Shown piece by piece: positions 45,900-53,689 of a DNA stretch of 64,000 bases (positions within the stretch are counted from its first letter, which is position 1; every line of letters starts with the position of its first letter). The translations under genes were made by a program, and so were the position numbers. The notes below the pieces were generated by a model, which saw nothing but the letters and a program-made list of their open reading frames with translations, did no database searches and was not told the origin of the DNA. Source of the stretch: Bordetella sp. LUAb4 (GTDB taxonomy: Bacteria > Pseudomonadota > Gammaproteobacteria > Burkholderiales > Burkholderiaceae_B); NCBI RefSeq assembly GCF_021325795.1, contig NZ_JAHPZX010000001.1, forward strand, positions 372,001-436,000, in the 5' to 3' direction.

Positions 45900-46805
45900 T
45901 CAGTCCGCCGCGGGCTGCGCTTGCAGATGCGCCAGCAGCAGCCGGGCCGCCAGCGTCAACGTCGCGGGTTCGCGCACGCCCAGCAATAGCGAGCGCCGCG
46001 ACCACGTATCGCGCAAGGGAATCAGCGCCAGCTTCATCGACTGCGCATGGGGCTGTGCCGCCACGCGCGGCAGTATGCCGATACTGCCCGTTGCCGCCAC
46101 CATCCGGCAGATGGCGTCGAAGCTGCGCACCTGGATGCGCAAGCGCATGCCACGCTGCATGCGCGCGCTTTCTTCCTGCAAGCGGCTGGCCAGCGAAGTC
46201 GCGGTGGGCAGGCCGACATAGTCGAAGTCCAGCGTTTCGGCGAACGATATCTGGCGCCGCTTGGCCAGCGCGTGATTGCGTGCCGTCACCAGCACCAGTT
46301 CATCGATGCGGTAAGCCGACGTCACCAGCCCCGCCGCGGGGGTCCGGTCGGCAAAGATACCGATATCCGCGCGGCTTTCCGCGACCGCCGCCACCACGTC
46401 CGAACTGTTCTGTTCTTCCAGGTCGATGCGGACCGCGGGATGCGCCGCCATGAACGCGGCCAGGTCTTCCGGCAGGAACTGCGTAATGGACGAGGTATTG
46501 GCGGCGATGCGCACCTGGCCACGCGCGCCATGGGCGTAGTCGGACAGCGTCCCGGTCAACTGCTCGACCTCGCGCAGGACCCGTAAGGCATGGGCCAGGC
46601 AGGCCTGCCCGGCATCCGTCAGTTCCACCCCGGCGGCGTTGCGGAACAACAGCGCCGTGCCCAGCGCCGCCTCCAGATCCGAAATCCGCTTGCTGGCGGC
46701 GCCCACCGCAAGATGCTGCTGGCGCGCGCCCGCCGAGATACTGCCGTGCCGCGCCACGGCCACGAAAAGGGACAAAGTGACCAGATCGATGCGACCGAGG
46801 TTCAT
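45900..46805 (-). CDS. LysR-family transcriptional regulator
   Basis: A 301-residue LysR regulator. The helix-turn-helix is DLVTLSLFVAVARHGSISAG, ARQQHLAVGAASKRISDLEA; the effector domain starts near GQVRIAANTSSITQFLPEDL. Its ATG shares a base with the stop of the XylX-type dehydratase gene (TAATG), so it is cotranscribed with that gene and precedes the CoA-transferase by 131 bases. This position inside a catabolic run suggests it regulates that same run. Confidence 0.92.
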   Translation of the reverse strand: MNLGRIDLVTLSLFVAVARHGSISAGARQQHLAVGAASKRISDLEAALGTALLFRNAAGVELTDAGQACLAHALRVLREVEQLTGTLSDYAHGARGQVRIAANTSSITQFLPEDLAAFMAAHPAVRIDLEEQNSSDVVAAVAESRADIGIFADRTPAAGLVTSAYRIDELVLVTARNHALAKRRQISFAETLDFDYVGLPTATSLASRLQEESARMQRGMRLRIQVRSFDAICRMVAATGSIGILPRVAAQPHAQSMKLALIPLRDTWSRRSLLLGVREPATLTLAARLLLAHLQAQPAAD

Positions 46806-47986
46806 TACCGTGCCGACAGGAGCCCTCGCGATGCCAGATTGCGCATCAGCTGACCCAGGCCGAAGTTCCAGGGAGGTGCATTATCGCTATGGGTCACGAC
46901 ATTGCGCAAGGCGCCCAGCTTGGGCGACGCGATGCTCACCGCATCGCCGACCTTGTGGGTAAAGCCGCCGCCCGGATGATCCCTGTCTTCGGTGGGCGCG
47001 AACAACGTCCCCAGGAACAGCAGGAAACCATCGGGGTATTGATGATTGCGGTTGAGCGTCTGCGCCACCAGGTCCAGGGGATCGCGGCTGATCTGCGCCA
47101 TCGAGCTGGCGCCACTCAGCACGTAGCCGTCCGCACCCTCGACGCGCAAGGCCAGTTCGCAGCGGCGCACATCGTCCAGGCTGAACGTCTCGTCGAACAG
47201 ACGTATGAAGGGGCCGATCGCGCAGGAAGCGTTGTTGTCCTTGGCCTTGCTGAGCAGCAAGGCACTGCGTCCCTCGAAGTCGCGCAGGTTGACGTCATTG
47301 CCCAGTGTCGCGCCGACGATGGTGCCTTGCCGGGTCACGGCCAGGACGATTTCGGGTTCGGGATTATTCCACTCCGATTTGGGATGGATGCCGATCTGAC
47401 TGCCCGTACCGACGGCGGACAGCACCGGCGCCTTGGTGAAAACCTCGGCGTCGGGACCGATGCCCACTTCCAGATACTGGGACCACAAACCTTGAGACAG
47501 CAGCACCGCCTTCAATTGGGCCGCTTCGGGCGATCCCGGTTTCACCGCGCGCAGGTCCGTGCCGATCGCGTCGACCACGGTGCGCCGCACGCCTTCGGCG
47601 CGTGCCGGGTCACCCTTGGCCTGTTCCTCGATGACGCGCTCGATCATGCTGGCCGCGAACGTCACCCCCGCCGCCTTGATGACCTGCAGATCCGTGGGCG
47701 CAAGAAAATACGCTTGTGCCGGATCGGCATCCATGCGCGTATTCGCCAGCACGCTGGCGATGCTGCCGATATGCTGCCCCGCGGCATTGCGCACGGCCTG
47801 CACGGGGTCCGCCGCATCCAGCAGATCGCTCAAGGTGGCGAAGGTGGCGGACAAGTCGTACACGCCGTCACCGCGCAGCACCACGGGCGACGGGCCGCCG
47901 ATCGTGCCGGGAACCCACGCCCTGCCCACCAGGGTGCCCGCGGCGCCGTCTGTCGGCAAGGTATTTTCAGGAGTCAGAATCTGCAT
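46805..47986 (-). CDS. FAH-superfamily dehydratase, XylX-like
   Basis: A 393-residue protein of the fumarylacetoacetate hydrolase superfamily, closely like Caulobacter XylX (2-keto-3-deoxy-D-xylonate/L-arabonate dehydratase): APTDLQVIKAAGVTFAASMI, LWSQYLEVGIGPDAEVFTKA, EWNNPEPEIVLAV, LGNDVNLRDFEGRSALLLSK and NHQYPDGFLLFLGTLFAP. The acidic metal ligands in EPEIVL are present. It would turn a 2-keto-3-deoxy sugar acid into a 2-oxo-semialdehyde. It starts the minus-strand run that continues with a LysR gene and the CoA-transferase. Confidence 0.88.
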   Translation of the reverse strand: MQILTPENTLPTDGAAGTLVGRAWVPGTIGGPSPVVLRGDGVYDLSATFATLSDLLDAADPVQAVRNAAGQHIGSIASVLANTRMDADPAQAYFLAPTDLQVIKAAGVTFAASMIERVIEEQAKGDPARAEGVRRTVVDAIGTDLRAVKPGSPEAAQLKAVLLSQGLWSQYLEVGIGPDAEVFTKAPVLSAVGTGSQIGIHPKSEWNNPEPEIVLAVTRQGTIVGATLGNDVNLRDFEGRSALLLSKAKDNNASCAIGPFIRLFDETFSLDDVRRCELALRVEGADGYVLSGASSMAQISRDPLDLVAQTLNRNHQYPDGFLLFLGTLFAPTEDRDHPGGGFTHKVGDAVSIASPKLGALRNVVTHSDNAPPWNFGLGQLMRNLASRGLLSAR

Positions 47987-48000
47987 GGTCGCCCGCTTCG

Positions 48001-48061
48001 GTGATTGAGTGAATGAGTGAAGGAAGTGATTGAAAGAACGAAGTGAATGAATGAGTAAGGA
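48001..48061. repeat. GA-rich degenerate tandem repeats upstream of the XylX-like gene
   Basis: The stretch is built from imperfect copies of GTGATTGA, GTGAATGA and GAATGAGT, read on the plus strand. It lies just upstream of the XylX-like start, in the 216-base divergent gap to a LysR gene. Such purine-rich repeats may vary in copy number. Confidence 0.6.
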
Positions 48062-48202
48062 ATGGGATGTGGATTTCAAGTAAACCAGAGCATTGCGGTA
48101 AAGCTCAATAAGGACATCCCAAGGATTGATATCATTTCGTTATCGCCGGCCGACGATCACCAGACCAGTACTTATAAACCAGGCGTATCCGGAAACCCCT
48201 TC

Positions 48203-49120
48203 ATGCCCCGCCCCATACCGCCGCTGAACCCGTTGCGCGCCTTCGAGGTCGCCGCTCGCCATCTGAGCTTCACGCGCGCGGCCGAGGAGCTGTGCGTGAC
48301 CCCGTCGGCCGTCAGCCACCAGATCAAGGTGCTGGAGGACAATCTGGGCATCCCATTATTTGTCCGCGACACAAAATCCCTGATCCTGACCAGCGCGGGC
48401 AAGACGTATCTGCCAGGCGTCCAGGAAGCCTTCCGCCAATTGGTGCAGGCCACCTACCGAGTGCAGCGTGAACGCCAGTCACAAGCGCTCAAGCTCAACC
48501 TGCCACCGACCTTCGCGGTGAAGTGGCTGATCCCGCGCATGAAGCGCTTCATCGCCCTGCATCCCGACATCGACCTGCGTGTATCGACCTCCAAGAATAT
48601 GTCGGACTTCGAGCGCGACGATGTGGACATCGAAGTGCGCTACGGGCGCGGCGACTATCCGGGCCTGCACACCGAGCTGTGCCTGCCGGTGGAAGTGACG
48701 CCCGTGTGCAGCCCGGCGCTGCTGGCGGGGGCCGCGCCCCTGGTGCGCGCCGACGACCTGCGCCATCACACGCTGCTGCACGATGACAGCACCTATGACG
48801 ATGTCAGCAATCCCGACTGGGCCACCTGGCTGGAGCGGGCCGGGGTGAGCGGCGTCGACACCTCGCGCGGGCCGTCGTTCTGGCCCAGCCACCTGGTGAT
48901 CGACGCGGCGATAGATGGCCTGGGCGTGGCGCTGGCCAAACGCAACTGGATACGCCGCGACATCGCCGCCGGGCGACTGGTCGAGCCCTTCCCGGACCTG
49001 GCGCTGACCATCGAGTTTTCCTACTACCTGGTCTATCCCGAAGAGCGCGCCGCCGACCCGCGTATCCAGGCCTTCGCCGCCTGGGTGCGGGAAGAGGGCG
49101 CAAGGGACGGCAGCGAATAG
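48203..49120 (+). CDS. GcvA-like LysR-family regulator
   Basis: A 305-residue LysR regulator of the GcvA branch, starting at 48203: PIPPLNPLRAFEVAARHLSF, TRAAEELCVTPSAVSHQIKV, EDNLGIPLFVRDTKSLILTS. The effector domain includes LKLNLPPTFAVKWLIPRMKR and FERDDVDIEVRYGRGDYPGL. The longer upstream frame has no clear start support. It is divergent from the XylX-like gene and convergent with a CoA-transferase gene. A partial LysR-type dyad (ATTG-N10-CAAT, 48092-48109) lies in its upstream region. Confidence 0.9.
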   Translation: MPRPIPPLNPLRAFEVAARHLSFTRAAEELCVTPSAVSHQIKVLEDNLGIPLFVRDTKSLILTSAGKTYLPGVQEAFRQLVQATYRVQRERQSQALKLNLPPTFAVKWLIPRMKRFIALHPDIDLRVSTSKNMSDFERDDVDIEVRYGRGDYPGLHTELCLPVEVTPVCSPALLAGAAPLVRADDLRHHTLLHDDSTYDDVSNPDWATWLERAGVSGVDTSRGPSFWPSHLVIDAAIDGLGVALAKRNWIRRDIAAGRLVEPFPDLALTIEFSYYLVYPEERAADPRIQAFAAWVREEGARDGSE

Positions 49121-49157
49121 CCCCGGCGCTTCCGTTCGCAGCAACACCGGCAGCCCG

Positions 49158-50384
49158 CTATCCCTGCACCGCCGTCGCCGGCGTAGGGACCGCACCGAAA
49201 GCGCCGGCCTCGCGCCAACGTGCCATCCGATCACCAGCGATTCCCAGCTCCTGGAAAACCTCCGCGGTGTGCTGTCCCAGCAAGGGCGCCGGACGCCGCA
49301 ACTGTTGCGGAGTGCCGCTGAGCTTGACCGGAAAGCCCAGCGCCTTCACCCGGCCTTCCACCGGATGGTCGATCTCCATGACCATATGGCGCGCACGGGC
49401 CTGTTCGGTATCCAGCGCCTCTTCGTAATCCAGGATGGGTGCGGCCGGCACGCCGGCGGCCAGCAGGCGTTCGACCCAGGCATCGGCCGGCGCGGCAGCC
49501 AGCGCTTGCTCGATCAAGGGAATCAACACGCCGCGGTTCTTCAGGCGCGCCACGTTGTCGACGAAGCGCGGATCCTGCGGCAGGTCCGGGCGCCCGATGA
49601 CCTCGCACAGCGCGCTCCACAATTTATTGTTCGCCGCGCCGATCACCATATAGCGATCGGCCGCGCGCACGGCCTGGTAAGGCGCGCTCATGCGGTTGGC
49701 GCTGCCCAGCGGCGCCGGCACCTTCCCTGTGCCCCAGAACTCCGCGCTCTCCCATACCGACAGGCCCAGCGCCGTCTCGTACAAAGACGCATCGATGTAC
49801 TGCCCCAAGCCCGTGGTCGCGCGGCCGATGACCGCGCTCAGGATCGCATAGGCAGCGAACAGCGCCGCGCCCAAGTCCGCGAACGGCACGCTGGACTTCA
49901 TGGGCGCGCCCCCCGGTTCGCCCATCACGCTCATGGCGCCGCAGCTGGCTTGGGCAATCAGGTCCAGGCCGGGACGGCGCGACCAGGGTCCCGTCTGGCC
50001 AAAGCCGGAAATGCTGGCGTAGACCAGGCGTGGGTTGATCGCGTGCAAGGTCTCGAAGTCGATCTTCAGGCGCGCGGCCACGCCGGGACGATTGTTCTCG
50101 ACCAGAATATCCGCCTGCCGCACCAATTCGTAGAAGGCCTCACGGCCTTCGGCATTCTTCAGGTCGATCTCGACGCTGCGCTTGTTGCGATTGAGCGCCA
50201 GAAAGCCGCCGCTATCGTCGCCCTTCAGGCGAAATCCCATGGCGCGGCGAGTCTGGTCGCCGGTCCCCGGCGTTTCCACCTTGATGACGTCGGCGCCCAT
50301 GTCGCCCAGCAGCATGCAGCAATAAGGGCCAGCCATGATCTGGCTGACGTCCAATACGCGCAGATTGGCAAGGGGAAGCGTCAT
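49158..50384 (-). CDS. CaiB/BaiF-family CoA-transferase
   Basis: A 408-residue class III CoA-transferase starting at 50384: LRVLDVSQIMAGPYCCMLLG, DMGADVIKVETPGTGDQTRR, LNRNKRSVEIDLKNAEGREA, ILVENNRPGVAARLKIDFET and LVYASISGFGQTGPWSRRPG. It lies 40 bases downstream of an enoyl-CoA hydratase gene, forming a likely two-gene operon that activates an acid and then hydrates the enoyl-CoA ester. It is a second, only distantly related copy relative to the transferase at 44575. Confidence 0.92.
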   Translation of the reverse strand: MTLPLANLRVLDVSQIMAGPYCCMLLGDMGADVIKVETPGTGDQTRRAMGFRLKGDDSGGFLALNRNKRSVEIDLKNAEGREAFYELVRQADILVENNRPGVAARLKIDFETLHAINPRLVYASISGFGQTGPWSRRPGLDLIAQASCGAMSVMGEPGGAPMKSSVPFADLGAALFAAYAILSAVIGRATTGLGQYIDASLYETALGLSVWESAEFWGTGKVPAPLGSANRMSAPYQAVRAADRYMVIGAANNKLWSALCEVIGRPDLPQDPRFVDNVARLKNRGVLIPLIEQALAAAPADAWVERLLAAGVPAAPILDYEEALDTEQARARHMVMEIDHPVEGRVKALGFPVKLSGTPQQLRRPAPLLGQHTAEVFQELGIAGDRMARWREAGAFGAVPTPATAVQG

Positions 50385-50424
50385 TGTGTAGTCCTTATGT
50401 TTTTCGCGAAATCGGGGTGATGGG

Positions 50425-51204
50425 TCAACGGCCGACAAAGGCGGGACGGGTCTTGGCCAGAAAGGCGCGATAGCCGATGCCGAAGTCTTCGGTGTCGAAG
50501 CAGTCATAGGCTTCGTCCAGTTCCGCGTCGGTGAGAGGCCGCGGATCATCCAGGCGTTGCACGAAGCGCTTGTGCCAGCGCGCGACCAGGGGCGCTCCCG
50601 CGGCAATGCGGCGCGCCGCCGCCTGGCCCTCTTCGTTGACCATGGCATCGTCGACCACGCGGTTGACCAGGCCCTTGCGCTGGGCTTCTTCCGCGCCGAA
50701 GACGCGGCCTTCGAGCACGATCTCCAGGGCCACCGCACGCCCGGCCAGCGCCACCAGGCCGCCCAGTTCGCCATAGGACATCACCAGCCCAAGCCGGTTG
50801 ATCGGCGCGCCGAAGCGGCTGGACACGCCGCAGATGCGCATATCGCAGACAGCGGCCAGCTCCAGTCCGCCGCCCACGCACGCGCCATGGATCACGGCCA
50901 GGGTCGGATGGCGGCTGCCGGCGACCGCCTGCATGGCGCGGTGCGTCACCCGGCCGTAGGCACGCGCCGCGTCCTTGTCGCGCCGCGTGCGGGGGAATTC
51001 CTCGATGTCCGCACCCGCTGAAAACGCCCGTTCGCCCGCGCCTCGCAGGACGATGCAGCGCACCTCGTCATCGGCGGACAACCCCTCCATGGCATCCGCC
51101 AAGCCTTGCCACATGGCCTCGTTCATGGCATTCATTTTTTCGGGGCTATTGAGAATGACGGTGGCAATGGCGCCATCGCGTTCAACGATGATGGGATCGG
51201 ACAT
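50425..51204 (-). CDS. enoyl-CoA hydratase/isomerase-family protein
   Basis: A 259-residue crotonase-fold enzyme: VILNSPEKMNAMNEAMWQGL, GERAFSAGADIEEFPRTRRD (oxyanion-hole loop), HGACVGGGLELAAVCDMRIC (second oxyanion Gly) and the catalytic region RFGAPINRLGLVMSYGEL. Position 2 of the usual catalytic Glu pair is not obvious, so hydratase versus isomerase or hydrolase activity is open. It precedes the CaiB transferase gene. Confidence 0.9.
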   Translation of the reverse strand: MSDPIIVERDGAIATVILNSPEKMNAMNEAMWQGLADAMEGLSADDEVRCIVLRGAGERAFSAGADIEEFPRTRRDKDAARAYGRVTHRAMQAVAGSRHPTLAVIHGACVGGGLELAAVCDMRICGVSSRFGAPINRLGLVMSYGELGGLVALAGRAVALEIVLEGRVFGAEEAQRKGLVNRVVDDAMVNEEGQAAARRIAAGAPLVARWHKRFVQRLDDPRPLTDAELDEAYDCFDTEDFGIGYRAFLAKTRPAFVGR

Positions 51205-51476
51205 GAGCTTCTCGTTAGGGTGCCGGCACAGGGCCTGTCAGACCCGGCCAGGGGCCAGGCGGCGGAGGTTCAAAGTGTAGGAATGCGCCTGCCCTGGGCC
51301 AAGCGAGAAATATTGCGGCACCTTTCAAGAAAATCTCTTGTGGCCCTGTGAGAAAAACTCAGCGTGGGTTCAAATATTTCAACGTTGCGAGCCGGCCACT
51401 GCTCTCCCTACACTTCCCCGCATCACTTACACCGCGTCCACCCGATGACGCGGTGCAAAAAGACAAGGAGACAGAG

Positions 51477-52442
51477 ATGAACCGACGCCACGTCCTGAAG
51501 GCGGCTGCCGCCGCGGCCGTTCTGCCGTTCGCGGTCCGTGCCCAGGGTGCCGTGCCCAATCCCATGCGCCTGGTGGTCGGCTTTCCGCCCGGCGGCGGCA
51601 CCGACATGGTCAGCCGCCTGCTGGCGCAGAAGCTGGGCGCAATGTGGAACGTCTCCGTCGTCGTGGAAAACCGCGCCGGCGCCGCCGGCGTCATCGCCGC
51701 GGACTACCTGGTCAAGCAAGCGCCCGACGGCGGTTGCCTGCTGATGACCAACTTCAGCAACCACGCCGTGGCACCCAGCCTGTATCCCAAACTGGGCTAC
51801 GACGTCGACCGCGATTTCTCGCCCATCATGCTTGCCGGCATCTCGCCCAGCCTGCTGGTGTGCCGTGCCGATCAGCCGGCGCGCACGCTGCCGGCCCTGG
51901 TCGAGCGCTGCCGCAAATCGCCCGGCACGGTCACCTTCGGGTCGGCCGGCCCCGGCTCGGTCCAGCATCTGGCGCTGGAGATGTTCAAGCTGCGGGCCGG
52001 TATCGACGCCTTGCACGTACCCTATCGCGGATCGGGCGCCATGATGGCGGACCTGCTGGGCGGACAAATCGACTACAGCTTCGAGACCATGCCGTCGGCC
52101 ACGCCGCAGGTCGCCAGCGGCAAGCTGATCGCGATCGCGCAGACGCGCCTGCGCCGCTCGCCCGCACAGCCCAACGTGCCCACCGTCGCCGAACTGGGCT
52201 ACCCCGGCTTCGACGCCAGCACCTGGTATGGCCTGGTAGGCCCCGCGGGCATGGATCCGGCCTTGGTGAAGCGCTTGAACACCGACCTCAACACCATCCT
52301 GGCGCAGCCAGACGTGGTGGAGAAGATGAAGACCTATGGCGCCGAGGACGGCGGCGGCAGCGTCGAGCGCTTCGCATCCTTCATCCAGGAAGAAAAAGCC
52401 AAATGGGCCAAGGTCATCCGCGAGGCACACGTCACGGTATGA
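51477..52442 (+). CDS. Bug/TctC-family receptor with Tat-like signal
   Basis: A 321-residue receptor; AAGGAG lies seven bases before the ATG. The N-terminus MNRRHVLKAAAAAAVLPFAV then RAQ is a twin-arginine-like signal. The mature part has NPMRLVVGFPPGGGTDMVSR, ENRAGAAGVIAADYLVKQAP and LHVPYRGSGAMMADLLGGQ. Its stop overlaps the start of the LldD-like gene by four bases (ATGA), a tight coupling suggesting that the ligand is a 2-hydroxy acid such as lactate, glycolate or mandelate. Confidence 0.92.
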   Translation: MNRRHVLKAAAAAAVLPFAVRAQGAVPNPMRLVVGFPPGGGTDMVSRLLAQKLGAMWNVSVVVENRAGAAGVIAADYLVKQAPDGGCLLMTNFSNHAVAPSLYPKLGYDVDRDFSPIMLAGISPSLLVCRADQPARTLPALVERCRKSPGTVTFGSAGPGSVQHLALEMFKLRAGIDALHVPYRGSGAMMADLLGGQIDYSFETMPSATPQVASGKLIAIAQTRLRRSPAQPNVPTVAELGYPGFDASTWYGLVGPAGMDPALVKRLNTDLNTILAQPDVVEKMKTYGAEDGGGSVERFASFIQEEKAKWAKVIREAHVTV

Positions 52443-53617
52443 GCAAGACCAGGATCACCTGCATCGAGGACCTGCGGGTCCTGGCACGGCGCCGTGTGCC
52501 GAAAATGTTCTACGACTACGTCGACGTCGGTTCGTGGACCGAAGGCACATACCGCGCCAATGAAGCGGATTTCCAACGCATGCTGCTGCGCCAACGCGTG
52601 GCGGTGGACGTGACCACGCGCAACACCAATGCAACCATGCTGGGCCGGGCGGTGAGCATGCCGGTGGCCATCGCGCCCACCGGCCTGACGGGCATGATCC
52701 ACGCGGACGGTGAAATCCTGGCGGCGCGCGCCGCGCAGCGCTTCGGCATCCCGTTCACGCTGTCGACGGTCAGCATTTGTTCCATCGAGGACATCGCGCA
52801 GGCGACCGGCGGCCATCCCTTCTGGTTCCAGCTCTACATGATGCGGGACCGGCGCTTCGTCGAAAAGCTGGTGCGACGCGCGCATGAAGCCCATTGCGAC
52901 GCCCTGGTGCTGACGCTGGACCTGCCGATCAGCGGCCAGCGCCACAAAGACCTGAAGAATGGCCTGACCGCACCGCCGCGCCTGACCCTGGCGAACATGC
53001 TGAACATGGTGGGCAAGCCCGCGTGGTGCCTGCGCATGCTGGGCACCACCCGCCGCGGCTTCGGCAATATCGTCGGCCATGCCGAGGGCGTGGGCGACAT
53101 GGCATCGATGGCCGACTGGAGTTCGCGTAATTACGATCCGTCCGTGACATGGGACGACATCGCCTGGATCCGCAAGATCTGGGATCGCAAACTCATACTG
53201 AAAGGCATCCTGGATCCCGAAGATGCGCGCCAGGCCCAGCGCGTGGGTGCCGATGCCATCGTCGTGTCCAACCATGGCGGCCGGCAGTTGGACGGCGCGC
53301 CGTCCAGCATCCGCGCCCTGCCGGCCATCGTCGACGCCGTGGGGGCGCGCACGGAAGTCCATCTGGACAGCGGCGTGCGCAGTGGCCAGGACGTGCTCAA
53401 GGCGCTGGCGCTGGGCGCCCGCGGTGTCTACATCGGCCGTGCCATGCTCTACGGGCTTGGCGCCCTGGGCGAGGCCGGCGTGACCCAGGCCCTGGAAATC
53501 ATCCGCAAGGAACTGGACCTGACCATGGCCTTCTGCGGCCACACCGACATCGCGCGGGTGGATGCCGATGTGCTGTTGCGCGACACCGCGCCGTGGCCGG
53601 TGGCACAGGCAGCGTAA
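52439..53617 (+). CDS. FMN-dependent alpha-hydroxy-acid dehydrogenase (LldD-type)
   Basis: A 392-residue flavoenzyme of the L-lactate dehydrogenase/glycolate oxidase family: FYDYVDVGSWTEGTYRANEA, PVAIAPTGLTGMIHADGEIL, SICSIEDIAQATGGHPFWFQ, LILKGILDPEDARQAQRVGA and the catalytic IVVSNHGGRQLDGAPSSIRA (active His), ending with HLDSGVRSGQDVLKALALGA. It oxidises a 2-hydroxy acid to the keto acid; the exact substrate (lactate, glycolate, mandelate) is not decidable here. Its start overlaps the preceding Bug receptor gene. Confidence 0.92.
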   Translation: MSKTRITCIEDLRVLARRRVPKMFYDYVDVGSWTEGTYRANEADFQRMLLRQRVAVDVTTRNTNATMLGRAVSMPVAIAPTGLTGMIHADGEILAARAAQRFGIPFTLSTVSICSIEDIAQATGGHPFWFQLYMMRDRRFVEKLVRRAHEAHCDALVLTLDLPISGQRHKDLKNGLTAPPRLTLANMLNMVGKPAWCLRMLGTTRRGFGNIVGHAEGVGDMASMADWSSRNYDPSVTWDDIAWIRKIWDRKLILKGILDPEDARQAQRVGADAIVVSNHGGRQLDGAPSSIRALPAIVDAVGARTEVHLDSGVRSGQDVLKALALGARGVYIGRAMLYGLGALGEAGVTQALEIIRKELDLTMAFCGHTDIARVDADVLLRDTAPWPVAQAA

Positions 53618-53689
53618 GCTGCCGCGCGCGGGTGAACACGGATGCGGCTGCTTCGGTGGACTTGTCCCGTGGGGCCTGTTGCCCCCGCG

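Noticed and set aside
51644-52438. Upstream in-frame extension of the LldD-like gene
   Set aside because: It overlaps the Bug receptor in another frame and gives an Arg-rich, non-homologous tail; the ATG at 52439 fits the family N-terminus.
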